Notes under the pieces: generated by a model | What the model was told of the DNA's origin: nothing | The model's database searches: none | Seen by the model: the letters and a program-made list of their open reading frames with translations, nothing else | Assembly: GCA_024641635.1 (NCBI GenBank) | Contig: JAHECS010000010.1 | Coordinates: forward strand, 29,133 to 93,132 | From: Actinomycetes bacterium | GTDB lineage: Bacteria > Actinomycetota > Actinomycetes > S36-B12 | Reading direction: 5' to 3' | Length of the DNA: 64,000 nucleotides | In this document: positions 17,885 to 26,162 of the stretch, piece by piece | How positions within the stretch are numbered: position 1 is the stretch's first letter | Layout of the letters: the number at the start of each line of letters is the position of its first letter | Made by a program: the position numbers and the translations under genes

Positions 17885-18364
17885 ATGAAGAAGGCAGTGC
17901 TTGTCGTAGCCGCGGTCGCTGGAGCAGCTGCGGGCGTGATCGCCTGGCGTCGGCGGGGAGAGACGCAGGACGTGGCATCGGTCGCCAGCCTGTGGGCAGA
18001 CTCGGTGTCGTCCGCTGCCGGGAAGACGGCTGGCACGGTCTCGGGCGCCGCTGCTGCCCTCTCGGGCGCGGCCGACACGGCCGCGCAGAAGGTAGCCGAC
18101 GCTGCGGCAACGCTGGGATCGTCGACGGCCGATGCCGCCGACGCGACAAGCCGTACGGCGGAGCAGCTCGCGGGCAAGGCCGGTGAATCCGCCCACGACG
18201 TGGCGGAGGTGGTGACGGAGGCCGCAGCCGCCGCCGCTGCCGATGCCGAGGCTGCTTCGGAGGCCGCCGACGACGAGGCGGATGCGGCTCCGAAGAAGCG
18301 AGCACCCCGGAAGAGGACGAAGGCCGCCGAGGCATCCCCGAGCGACGCGGAGCCCGAATCCTGA
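17885..18364 (+). CDS. Alanine-rich membrane-anchored protein of unknown function
   Basis: A 159-residue protein with a short hydrophobic N-terminus (VLVVAAVAGAAAGVIAW, 4-20) followed by RRR, then a long Ala-rich stretch with regularly spaced Asp/Glu/Lys and Thr/Ser, likely one amphipathic helix or coiled coil, and a Lys/Arg/Pro tail (KKRAPRKRTK). The layout recalls phasin- or histone-like tails, but no family is recognisable. A strong gggagga ribosome-binding site supports translation. It stands alone between the GTPase and PAC2 genes. Confidence 0.7.
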   Translation: MKKAVLVVAAVAGAAAGVIAWRRRGETQDVASVASLWADSVSSAAGKTAGTVSGAAAALSGAADTAAQKVADAAATLGSSTADAADATSRTAEQLAGKAGESAHDVAEVVTEAAAAAAADAEAASEAADDEADAAPKKRAPRKRTKAAEASPSDAEPES

Positions 18365-18446
18365 CGAGTTCGCGTTGCGCGAAACCGGAACATCCTCGCC
18401 GTGCACGTCGTTGGCGGCTATGACATGGTGTCGATGGAGGTGAGTC

Positions 18447-19385
18447 ATGCGCGCGCCCGAGGAGCTGTTCACGCTGCACGGTGAGGCCACCCTCCCCGAG
18501 CAGCCGATCCTCCTGCACGCGTTCTCCGGGTTCGTTGACGCGGGTGCGGGCGTCCGGCTCGCCGCCGAGCACCTGCTCGCGACCTGTGAGCACCGGCTCG
18601 TCGCCACCTTCGACGCGGACGAGCTGCTCGACTACCGGGCCCGCCGGCCTCGCATGACCTACGTCGTCGACCACTTCGCGTCGGTCGAGGTCCAGGAGGT
18701 CGTCCTCCACGAGGTCATCGATGCCATGGGACAGCCCTTCCTCCTCCTCACCGGTCCCGAGCCGGACTACCAATGGCAGCGCTTCCTCGCCGCGGTGGAT
18801 GTGCTCGTCGACCGGTTCGACGTGCGCCTGGCGGTCGGGCTCTCCGCGATCCCATGGCCGATCCCGCACACACGACCCCTCGGCCTCACGGTCCATGGCA
18901 GCGAGCCCGGCCTCGTGGCGGGCCATGTGTCCGTCATCGGGGAGATCGAGGTCCCGGGTCACGTGGGCGCCATGCTCGAGTTCCATCTGGGGCAGCGGGG
19001 CGTGCCGTCCATGGGGGTGACCGCCCAGGTGCCCCACTACCTCGTGCAGTTCGAGTTCCCCCGGGCGGCGACCACGCTGCTCGGCGGGGTGTCGGCCGCG
19101 ACCGGACTCGCCCTTCCCACCGCCGATCTCGAGCCGGCCGCCCGGAAGGCGGACGCGGAGGTCGCCCACCAGCTGGAGGGGAATGAGGAGTTCGCCACCG
19201 TGGTGTCCGCCCTCGAGCAGCAGTACGACCAGATGACCACCTCGTCGGGATCCATGGGCGGACTCGCCGACCTGGCCGCTGGAGGGATGCCCTCGGGCGA
19301 CGAGATCGCCGCCCAGGTCGAGCTGTTCCTCTCCAGCCTCGAGGACCCGGACGACCCCGAGAAGCAGACCGACGATCGCCCGTAA
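18447..19385 (+). CDS. PAC2-family protein
   Basis: A 312-residue protein with FSGFVDAGAGVRLAAEHLL, TFDADELLDYRARRPRMTY, LLTGPEPDYQWQRFLAAV and VPHYLVQFEFPRAATTLLGGVS, matching the actinobacterial PAC2 (proteasome assembly chaperone-like) family, where many genomes carry one or more copies. The bacterial role is unproven, as no proteasome genes appear in this window. The C-terminus is acidic and unstructured. GGAGGTGA lies 3 nt before the ATG. It converges on the TAP-like hydrolase; 154 nt between them hold no gene I can support. Confidence 0.9.
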   Translation: MRAPEELFTLHGEATLPEQPILLHAFSGFVDAGAGVRLAAEHLLATCEHRLVATFDADELLDYRARRPRMTYVVDHFASVEVQEVVLHEVIDAMGQPFLLLTGPEPDYQWQRFLAAVDVLVDRFDVRLAVGLSAIPWPIPHTRPLGLTVHGSEPGLVAGHVSVIGEIEVPGHVGAMLEFHLGQRGVPSMGVTAQVPHYLVQFEFPRAATTLLGGVSAATGLALPTADLEPAARKADAEVAHQLEGNEEFATVVSALEQQYDQMTTSSGSMGGLADLAAGGMPSGDEIAAQVELFLSSLEDPDDPEKQTDDRP

Positions 19386-19539
19386 TACTTCCGACCGCGT
19401 TTCGTGAGCCTGTCGTGAGGATTGCGGGCTGGGGTTCAGAAGCGACCCCGCCCCGCGGGTCCGGCAGCAGCTCCGGGTCCCTAGTACTCGGTGTGCCCCC
19501 CACCCGGTCCCGTGCTGGCGGGGTCGCCCTGTGCCGTCG

Positions 19540-21069
19540 TCAGCGACAGATCGTTCCCGTCCCGGGTACCGCCCCGGTCAGCAGGTAGCCATCGACCGCG
19601 TCGTCGATGCAGTCGGAGTTCCCGCCGTAGGCCGTGTGCCCGTCGCCCCGGTAGGTCAGCAGGGTCGACGTGGGGAGCTGGCGGCTCAGCGACCGCGCCC
19701 ACGCATACGGAGTCGCCGGATCGAAGATCGTGCCCACGATGAGAAGGGCGGCGGTCGTCGCCGAGTTGGCGGGTGCAGGGGCGCGGTCGGAGTGCCCGTA
19801 CCACGTCGAGCACGGCGCGTTGCCCCAGGACATCGATCGAGCCATCTCGGGCACCGGCGCGGACCGTGACCATCGGGCGGCCGCGGCCCGCAGCCCAGCT
19901 GCGCCAGGCGCCGCGGGCGTGTCCCAGCAGGCGATGGCGGGGAAGGCCGACGCCATGTTCGAGCCGTATCGGTTGGGGCCGATCCGTTCCGACGCGTAGT
20001 CGGAGATGAGCTGCAGCCCGACTCCGTTCCCGGCTGCCGCCTGCGAGAGGGCCGTGCGCAGGCTGGGCCACACGGCGGGCGAGTACATCGAGTAGAACAG
20101 GGCGGTGAGCCCCTCCGACTGGACGAGATCGCGGCCCTTGTGCGCGGGCATGGGGGAGCGGTCGAGCCCCCTGAGCAGGGAGTTGATGCCGGCCAGCACC
20201 GCTCGGCTCGATCCCGGCCAGGGGCAGGTGCGGCGCGTGGCGCAGTCTCGCGCGAAGCGGGTCATGGCCACCTGGAACCCGGTGGACTGCTGCTCCGAGA
20301 TGGCCATGATGTCCAGGCTCGGGTCGATGGCGCCGTCGAGGACGAGGCGGCCCACGCGGGTCGGGAACAGCTCCGCGTAGAGCGTGCCGAGGTAGGTCCC
20401 GTAGGAGTAGCCGAGGAACGTCAGCGTCTCGTCTCCGAGTGCCGCCCGCAGGACGTCCATGTCGCGGACCGTGTCGTCCGAACCGACATGGCGCGCGATG
20501 TCCGGAGACATCCTCAGGCAGCCCTGGGACAGGCGGGATGCCAGGGACATCAGCCGCTTCCGCTCGATCGCGGTGTCCGGGGTGATGTCCGCGCGCAGCC
20601 AGCGCGTCGTCTGGACGCCGGTCATGCAGGTGATGGGTGCGGACTGGCCGACCCCCCTCGTGTCGAACCCGACGACATCGAACTCCTTCGCGACCGCCGG
20701 GGCCGCGAACTGGGCGACGTAGGAGGCGAAATCGATGCCGGAGGCGCCGGGTCCGCCCGGGTTGACGACGAGGGAGCCCTGCCGCCGAGCTGGGGATCCC
20801 GAGGCCGGTACCCGTGAGACGCGCAGGCGAATCGCGGGGCCGGACGGATCGGCATAGTCGAGGGGAACGGTGAGCCAGGTGCACTGCATGTCCTGGCATG
20901 GGGACCAGGTGAGCTGCTGGCCGTAGAAGGCAGCGAGGTCCGGGGTGGGGGAGTCTGCGGCAGCGGGCGCCGGCGGGGCCGCAGAGGCCGTCGGGACGGC
21001 CGTCGCGGTCACCGACACAGCGGTGAGCAGTGTCAGGATCGTGGCCGCTCGGCGGCGCTGTCGGGTCAC
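19540..21069 (-). CDS. Secreted TAP-like alpha/beta-hydrolase (tripeptidyl aminopeptidase family)
   Basis: A 509-residue exported hydrolase. The N-terminus RQRRRAATILTLLTAVSVTATAVPTASAAPP is a signal peptide; then come VPLDYADPSGPAIRLRVSR, the oxyanion segment NPGGPGASG, GFDTRGVGQSAP, the nucleophile LGYSYGTYLG (Ser222) and the C-terminal TAP domain with LIVGTIFDPATPYAWAR and GDGHTAYGG carrying the catalytic His. These match Streptomyces tripeptidyl aminopeptidases/SlpD-E. The final paired Cys (SDCID, GTICR) probably form a disulfide. The GTG at 21069 has TACCGT ending 6 nt upstream. Confidence 0.93.
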   Translation of the reverse strand: MTRQRRRAATILTLLTAVSVTATAVPTASAAPPAPAAADSPTPDLAAFYGQQLTWSPCQDMQCTWLTVPLDYADPSGPAIRLRVSRVPASGSPARRQGSLVVNPGGPGASGIDFASYVAQFAAPAVAKEFDVVGFDTRGVGQSAPITCMTGVQTTRWLRADITPDTAIERKRLMSLASRLSQGCLRMSPDIARHVGSDDTVRDMDVLRAALGDETLTFLGYSYGTYLGTLYAELFPTRVGRLVLDGAIDPSLDIMAISEQQSTGFQVAMTRFARDCATRRTCPWPGSSRAVLAGINSLLRGLDRSPMPAHKGRDLVQSEGLTALFYSMYSPAVWPSLRTALSQAAAGNGVGLQLISDYASERIGPNRYGSNMASAFPAIACWDTPAAPGAAGLRAAAARWSRSAPVPEMARSMSWGNAPCSTWYGHSDRAPAPANSATTAALLIVGTIFDPATPYAWARSLSRQLPTSTLLTYRGDGHTAYGGNSDCIDDAVDGYLLTGAVPGTGTICR

Positions 21070-21075
21070 GTGGTC

Positions 21076-21081
21076 ACGGTA
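21076..21081 (-). promoter_or_regulatory. -10 hexamer TACCGT for leaderless TAP-hydrolase mRNA
   Basis: On the minus strand TACCGT is followed by 6 nt and GTG at 21069. The identical hexamer serves the transglycosylase/GTPase pair. Confidence 0.5.
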
Positions 21082-21123
21082 CGTCACGAAGGCCTCGGCT
21101 CCCTCATCCCGGGAGTGCGCAGT

Positions 21124-21151
21124 TTGCCCTGCTGGGCTCGCATGGCAGGCT
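21124..21151 (+). promoter_or_regulatory. Candidate promoter of the ole operon
   Basis: TTGCCC (21124-21129) and CAGGCT (21146-21151) are separated by 16 nt and lie 39 nt before oleA. The match to consensus is only fair. Confidence 0.3.
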
Positions 21152-21189
21152 TGAGCACTGACCCCACCGTGGGAACCGGAAGGACGTTC

Positions 21190-22212
21190 ATGACGGGCAA
21201 CGCGACGTACCGCTATCTCGACACGGCGGTGCTGTCCGTGACGGCCGCCGACGCACCGATCGTCGTCACGTCCGCGGAGATCGACGACCAGCTCGCGGGC
21301 TCCTACGAGCGCACCGATCTGCGGCCCGGCATGCTCGAGTCCCTGGCCGGGATCTCCGAGCGACGCTGGTGGCCGGAGGACGTGACGTTCGCCGACGCAG
21401 CCGCCATGGCGGGCGCCAAGGCACTGGCAGAGGCGGGCATCGACCCGTCGGCCATCGGTCTGCTCATCGACACGTCGGTGTGCCGTGACCACCTCGAGCC
21501 GTCGGCATCCGTCGACGTCCACGAACAGCTGGGCCTGCCTCCCTCCTGCCTCAACTTCGACCTCGCCAACGCGTGCCTCGGGTTCCTCAACGGCATGCAG
21601 CTCGCCGCGATGATGATCGACTCCGGCCAGATCGAGTACGCGCTCGTCGTCGACGGCGAGGGCAGTCGGCGTCCCCAGGAGGCGACGATCGAACGCCTTC
21701 AGCGTCCCGACGTGACCAAGAAGGACATCCTCGACAACTTCGCGACGCTGACGCTGGGATCGGGGGGCGCGGCCATGGTCCTCGGCCGGGCGTCCACGCA
21801 CCAGGAGGGCCACCGCTTCGTCGGCGGGGTCGCGCGAGCGGCGACGCAGCACAACCGGCTCTGCGTCGGTGACCTCGACCGCATGACCACCGACTCGCGC
21901 GGGCTCCTCGAGGCGGGGGTCGAACTGGCACTCGACACGTGGCGCGATGCCTCGACCGAGTTCGACTGGACCGACCTCGACGCCTACGTCATCCATCAGG
22001 TCTCGAAGGTGCACACGGCAGCGATCACCTCGTCCCTCGGGATCGATCCGGCGCGGACTCCGGTCGTCTTCCCCACGCGCGGCAACGTCGGGCCCGCGTC
22101 GATCCCGTTCACCCTCGCTATGAACGCGGCCGGCTACGTGTCCGGCGATCGCATTGGCTGCATGGGGATCGGCTCCGGCCTCAACGCGGCGGTCATCGAA
22201 ATCGCGTGGTGA
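21190..22212 (+). CDS. oleA: OleA, thiolase-fold acyl-CoA condensing enzyme for olefin synthesis
   Basis: A 340-residue 3-oxoacyl-ACP synthase III-like protein with the triad Cys129 (NACLGF), His269 (YVIHQVS) and Asn299 (RGNVGPAS). OleA joins two fatty acyl-CoAs head to head to give a 2-alkyl-3-ketoacid. Two features separate it from FabH: its genes neighbour OleB/OleC/OleD, and it has the N-terminal TSAEIDDQL...R.DLRPGMLESLAGI.ERRWW region of OleA. The ATG has GGAAGG 6-7 nt upstream. Its stop overlaps the oleBC start (GTGA). Confidence 0.93.
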   Translation: MTGNATYRYLDTAVLSVTAADAPIVVTSAEIDDQLAGSYERTDLRPGMLESLAGISERRWWPEDVTFADAAAMAGAKALAEAGIDPSAIGLLIDTSVCRDHLEPSASVDVHEQLGLPPSCLNFDLANACLGFLNGMQLAAMMIDSGQIEYALVVDGEGSRRPQEATIERLQRPDVTKKDILDNFATLTLGSGGAAMVLGRASTHQEGHRFVGGVARAATQHNRLCVGDLDRMTTDSRGLLEAGVELALDTWRDASTEFDWTDLDAYVIHQVSKVHTAAITSSLGIDPARTPVVFPTRGNVGPASIPFTLAMNAAGYVSGDRIGCMGIGSGLNAAVIEIAW

Positions 22213-24734
22213 CGCAAAGCCGCGCGACTCGTCCGCCGGACGGCCTCCCCGGGCTTGATGCCCGGTGGTCGCGCCTCGTGACCGCCAGGGATGCGGATGG
22301 CGTCTCCCGAACGTGGCACGTGCTCGACACCCACCCGGACGGCTCCGTCGACGACGTCGAGCTGACCCTGCTGTGCGTTCACGGCAACCCGACCTGGTCG
22401 TACCTGTGGCGCCGGCTCCTGGCCGCCGCTCCCTCGGGGATCCGGGTCGTCGCCGTCGACCACCTCGACATGGGGTACTCCGAGCGGACGGACACGGTCC
22501 GTCGACTCGGCCAGCGCATCGAGGACCTGTCGGTCGTCACCGCGGCGCTGGGGGTCGACGGCCCGGTCGTGACTGTGGCGCACGACTGGGGTGGTCCGAT
22601 CTCCCTGGGCTGGGCCCTCGCCCATCGCGAGCAGCTTCGCGGCATCGTCCTGCTCAACACGGCCGTGCACCAGCCGGAGGGGGCGCCCGCCCCGTCGATC
22701 ATCAGGCTCGCCCGCTCGGCGCCCGTCCTGCAGGCCAACACGGTGACAACGCCTGCCTTCCTCCGTGGGACCACGCTGCTCAGTGGGACGTCGCTGCCAC
22801 GCTCTGTCGCTGACGCCTTCGCGGCCCCGTATGCCACGGCAGACCGCCGGTCGGCGATCGGCGCCTTCGTGTCCGACATCCCGCTGGAGCCAGGCCATCC
22901 CAGCGCGTCGACGCTCGACGCCATCGCAGCGGACATCGGCGGCCTCGACGTCCCGGCCCTGCTGCTGTGGGGGCCGGGCGACCCGGTGTTCTCGGATCGG
23001 TACCTCAACGACCTCATCGGCCGGCTGCCGCAGGCCGACGTCCACCGCTACGAGGGCGCTCGGCATCTCGTGATCGAGGACGCCCCCTCGCTCGTCGACG
23101 ACCTGCTGACCTGGGTAGCGGACCTGCGTGCCGGTCGGACGTCGGCAGAGCCCTCGCCGCACTCCGAGGGAGAGCCCCTGTGGTCCGCCCTCGATGAGCG
23201 CGCTCTCGACGATCCCTCGGGTATCGCCCTTGCCGAGCCCACGACGGATGGTGCCTGGCGCAAGGTCACCTGGGACCTGCTCCACCGGAACGTGGACCTG
23301 CTGGCCCGGGGCCTGGCGGCGCGGGGCGTCCACCGAGGTGACCGCGTCGCCGTCCTCATCACGCCAGGAGCCGACCTGCTCGCGGTCGTCTACGCGTGCT
23401 GGCGGATCGGGGCGAGCGTCGTGGTGACCGATGCGGGCCTCGGCGTGCGTGGCATCCACCGCGCGCTGCGCGGGGCGGCGCCCCAGCACGTCATCGCGAT
23501 CCCGCGTGGGATGACGCTCGTGCGGGCACTGCGCCTGCCGGGCCGCCGCATCCCGGTGAGCGAGCTGCCTGCCATCGCCCGGCTGGGGTCGACGATGTCG
23601 TCCCTGCCGCAGGCGCCGGGGCCGGACGACGAGGCCGTCGTGGCGTTCACGTCGGGGTCGACCGGGCCGGCGAAGGGCGTCGTCTACCGGCATCGACAGG
23701 TGCAGCGGACGCGGGATGCCCTGCGCGAGCACTACGCCATCACGCCACGGGACTCCCTCGTGGCGGCCTTCGCCCCGTGGGCCGTGCTGGGTCCCGCCCT
23801 CGGCATCGCCTCGGCCATCCCGGACATGGACGTGACGTCCCCCCGCACACTCACCGCGAGGGCGTTCGCCGCTTCGGTCCGCGTGGTCGACGGGACGCTC
23901 GTGTGGGCCTCGCCCGCGGCGTTCACGAGCATCCTCGGCAGCGCAGGCGGAATGAGCGACGACGACCTGGCGGCGCTCGGCTCCCTGCGGCTCGTGCTCG
24001 GCGCCGGCGCGCCCGTGTCGCCGGCGCTGCTGCACGGGATGGCCCGGCTGTGCCCCCGGGCCGAGGTCCGTACTCCCTACGGCATGACCGAGGTGCTGCC
24101 GGTCGCCGACGTCACCATCGGCGAGATCGACGGGGCGGGTCTCGGCCCCGGCGTCCTTGTCGGGCACCCGCTGGAGGGGGTCGACGTGCGGATCAGCGAG
24201 CTGGACTCGTCCGGGACGGCCGTGGGCCCGTTGTCGGATCGCACGGGTGTCCTCGGCGAGGTCGTTGTCCGTGCGCCGCACCAGAAGGACCGCTACGACC
24301 GCCTGTGGGCCACCGAGCGGGCCAGCTCGCGGGAGACCGGCTGGCATCGAACGGGGGATGTCGGCGAGCTCGACGACGCTGGGCGCCTGTGGATCGGTGG
24401 TCGGCTGGCACACGTGATCACGACGGCAGATGGCCCGGTGGCGCCTGTGCGGATCGAGCAGGCCGTGGAGCTGCTGCCCGAAGTCGAGCAGGCCGCCTGC
24501 GTCGGGGTCGGCCCGATGGGCACCCAGCATCTCGTGGTCGTGGTCGTGTCGGCGAAGGCCGCCGGGGGACTGGCGGATCTGGGGCTGACCGAGCGAGTGC
24601 GCAGGGCCGCTGGAGCTGACGTGGCGGCTGTCCTGGTGCGAAATGACCTGCCGGTGGACGTCCGGCATCGGTCGAAGATCGACCGGACGGCGATCTCGCG
24701 CTGGGCCGGCGACATGCTGGCGGGTCGATCATGA
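22209..24734 (+). CDS. oleBC: OleBC fusion: beta-lactone decarboxylase and beta-lactone synthetase
   Basis: An 841-residue two-domain protein. Residues 1-305 are an OleB alpha/beta-hydrolase related to haloalkane dehalogenases: HGNPTWSYLW, nucleophile Asp126 in AHDWGGP, His286 in GARHLVIED. A Ser/Glu/Pro linker precedes OleC (about 315-841), an AMP-binding enzyme with FTSGSTGPAKG (480-490) and YGMTEVLP. OleC turns the beta-hydroxyacid into a cis-beta-lactone and OleB releases CO2 to yield a cis-olefin. This fusion is known from actinobacteria such as Micrococcus. The GTG start lies in the oleA stop and the stop overlaps oleD (ATGA). Confidence 0.93.
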   Translation: MTQSRATRPPDGLPGLDARWSRLVTARDADGVSRTWHVLDTHPDGSVDDVELTLLCVHGNPTWSYLWRRLLAAAPSGIRVVAVDHLDMGYSERTDTVRRLGQRIEDLSVVTAALGVDGPVVTVAHDWGGPISLGWALAHREQLRGIVLLNTAVHQPEGAPAPSIIRLARSAPVLQANTVTTPAFLRGTTLLSGTSLPRSVADAFAAPYATADRRSAIGAFVSDIPLEPGHPSASTLDAIAADIGGLDVPALLLWGPGDPVFSDRYLNDLIGRLPQADVHRYEGARHLVIEDAPSLVDDLLTWVADLRAGRTSAEPSPHSEGEPLWSALDERALDDPSGIALAEPTTDGAWRKVTWDLLHRNVDLLARGLAARGVHRGDRVAVLITPGADLLAVVYACWRIGASVVVTDAGLGVRGIHRALRGAAPQHVIAIPRGMTLVRALRLPGRRIPVSELPAIARLGSTMSSLPQAPGPDDEAVVAFTSGSTGPAKGVVYRHRQVQRTRDALREHYAITPRDSLVAAFAPWAVLGPALGIASAIPDMDVTSPRTLTARAFAASVRVVDGTLVWASPAAFTSILGSAGGMSDDDLAALGSLRLVLGAGAPVSPALLHGMARLCPRAEVRTPYGMTEVLPVADVTIGEIDGAGLGPGVLVGHPLEGVDVRISELDSSGTAVGPLSDRTGVLGEVVVRAPHQKDRYDRLWATERASSRETGWHRTGDVGELDDAGRLWIGGRLAHVITTADGPVAPVRIEQAVELLPEVEQAACVGVGPMGTQHLVVVVVSAKAAGGLADLGLTERVRRAAGADVAAVLVRNDLPVDVRHRSKIDRTAISRWAGDMLAGRS

Positions 24735-25705
24735 GGGTTCTGGTGACCGGGGGCCGGGGCCTCCTGGGGTCGGCGACCGTTCGGGAGCTCACGGCCCGAG
24801 GCCATGAGGTGACGACCCTGCAGCGATCACCCGCCGGGCACGGTCCCGAGGTGCGGGAGATCCTCGGCGACGTCACGGATGCGGGCGTGGTGCGCGCCGC
24901 TGCCGAAGGGCGCGACGCCATCGTGCACCTCGCTGCCCTCGTCTCGATGGTCGGAGCATGGTCGGAGTTCGAGCGCGTCAACGTGGGCGGGACGCGGAAC
25001 GTCCTGGCCGCCGCCTCAGCGGCCGGGGTCACGCGCCTCGTGCACGTCTCGTCCCCGTCGGTCGCGCATGCGGGGGAGCCGCTCGTCGGCGTGGCCTCGA
25101 CTCCCGCAGACCCGGATCGGGCCCGAGGGAACTACGCGCGCAGCAAGGCCATCGCCGAGCTCGAAGCGTTGTCCCACGACGGCGAGGCACTGGCGGTCTC
25201 GGCCATCCGTCCGCACCTCGTCTGGGGGCCGGGCGACACCCAGCTGATCGGGCGGATCGCGGAGCGGGCACGGCAGGGGCGACTGGTCCTCATCGACGAC
25301 GGGGCCGCGCTGATCGACACCACCTACGTGGACAACGCCGCTGAGGCGCTGGCGCAGGCCCTGGACAGGTGCACCCGCCCCGAGGTCCGTGGGCGCGCGC
25401 TCGTGGTGACGAACGGGCAGCCGCGAACGGTGGCGGAGCTGGTGGGACGCATCGCCGAGGCTTCGGGGGGTGCGTCACCACGCCGCCACGTGCCCTTCTC
25501 GGTGGCACGGACCGCGGGCGCCGTGCTCGAGCGGGTGTGGGCGCGGTCCGGCCGCGAGGATGAGCCGCCGCTGACCGCGTTCGTCGCCGAGCAGCTCGCC
25601 ACCGCGCACTGGTTCGACCAGCGGGAGACGCGGGCGGCTCTGGACTGGCGTCCGTCCGTGGGGATCGAGGAGGGCCTGGCCCGACTGGGGGCCTCGTACG
25701 CCTGA
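24731..25705 (+). CDS. oleD: OleD, NADPH-dependent 2-alkyl-3-ketoalkanoate reductase
   Basis: A 324-residue extended short-chain dehydrogenase: VTGGRGLLGSATVREL at the N-terminus, VHLAALVSMVG, SSPSVAHAG and the catalytic YxxxK pair Tyr135/Lys139 (YARSKAIAE). OleD reduces the OleA product to the beta-hydroxyacid used by OleC. Its ATG overlaps the oleBC stop, closing a three-gene operon with tightly coupled translation. A 3-beta-hydroxysteroid dehydrogenase-like label is the alternative from sequence alone; context decides. Confidence 0.92.
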   Translation: MRVLVTGGRGLLGSATVRELTARGHEVTTLQRSPAGHGPEVREILGDVTDAGVVRAAAEGRDAIVHLAALVSMVGAWSEFERVNVGGTRNVLAAASAAGVTRLVHVSSPSVAHAGEPLVGVASTPADPDRARGNYARSKAIAELEALSHDGEALAVSAIRPHLVWGPGDTQLIGRIAERARQGRLVLIDDGAALIDTTYVDNAAEALAQALDRCTRPEVRGRALVVTNGQPRTVAELVGRIAEASGGASPRRHVPFSVARTAGAVLERVWARSGREDEPPLTAFVAEQLATAHWFDQRETRAALDWRPSVGIEEGLARLGASYA

Positions 25706-25795
25706 GGGCCGCCTGCCGTCGGTGTCGCGCAGGACTGGGTCGGAATGCTGGCGTGGCGTTCCACGGAACTGGCCCGCCGATGTTCTATAAATGCG

Positions 25796-25830
25796 GAAGG
25801 CCCCTCGAAGTATGAGTTCGAGGGGCCTTC
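25796..25830. terminator. Strong hairpin downstream of the ole operon
   Basis: Perfect 14-bp arms gaaggcccctcgaa (25796-25809) and ttcgaggggccttc (25817-25830) with a 7-nt loop. It lies 91 nt after oleD. On the minus strand the hairpin is followed by CGCATTTATAG, a modest T-tract, so it may also end a minus-strand transcript. Confidence 0.85.
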
Positions 25831-25834
25831 ACAT

Positions 25835-26029
25835 GGAAGCGCCCGCACACCGCCCGATTTCTCGGGGCGCCCGCGAAAGTGCAGATCGCGGCGCTCATGA
25901 CCCGTTGCCAGGCCATCGGCGATGTCGTAATCGCTTCCTCGAGCCTCTCCCCGCGACCAGCCCCGCCAGCACTCGGGACCCTCCGGCGCATCCCTTGCGG
26001 TCTGCCTCCGTCGAACGGCCTGCGCTTCC
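25835..26029 (-). ncRNA. Candidate structured RNA in the 25706-26162 gene-free stretch
   Basis: No convincing protein gene lies in 25706-26162. Read on the minus strand, GGAAGCGC (26029-26022) can pair with GCGCTTCC (25842-25835), closing a domain of about 195 nt. Inside is a hairpin CCCGA-GAAA-TCGGG (25866-25853) with a GNRA loop, GCGAT/ATCGC pairing (25937-25921 region) and two CC-GCAA-GG motifs nearby. The hairpin at 25796-25830 would end the RNA. I could not match it to RNase P, tmRNA, SRP RNA or 6S RNA by eye. Possibly just UTR sequence. Confidence 0.25.
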
Positions 26030-26162
26030 TTGCTCGACCCGCCCCTTGCGGTGCGGTGGGTTAGTTCTACTCGCGTCGCCGGACCTGTAGCAAGGGCTTT
26101 CCGAAAGAATGTTGAGGAAATCCTGACCCTCGAATCACACGGCTATCGCTGCGGCCCTGACG

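Noticed and set aside
19481..19540. Possible RiPP-like tail GGGHTEY after the TAP hydrolase frame
   Set aside because: No start codon or ribosome-binding site gives a short peptide in that frame, and no modifying-enzyme gene is nearby.
25785..25991. Minus-strand ORF of 68 codons in the gap after oleD
   Set aside because: It reads through the terminator hairpin, has no ribosome-binding site and no recognisable domain.
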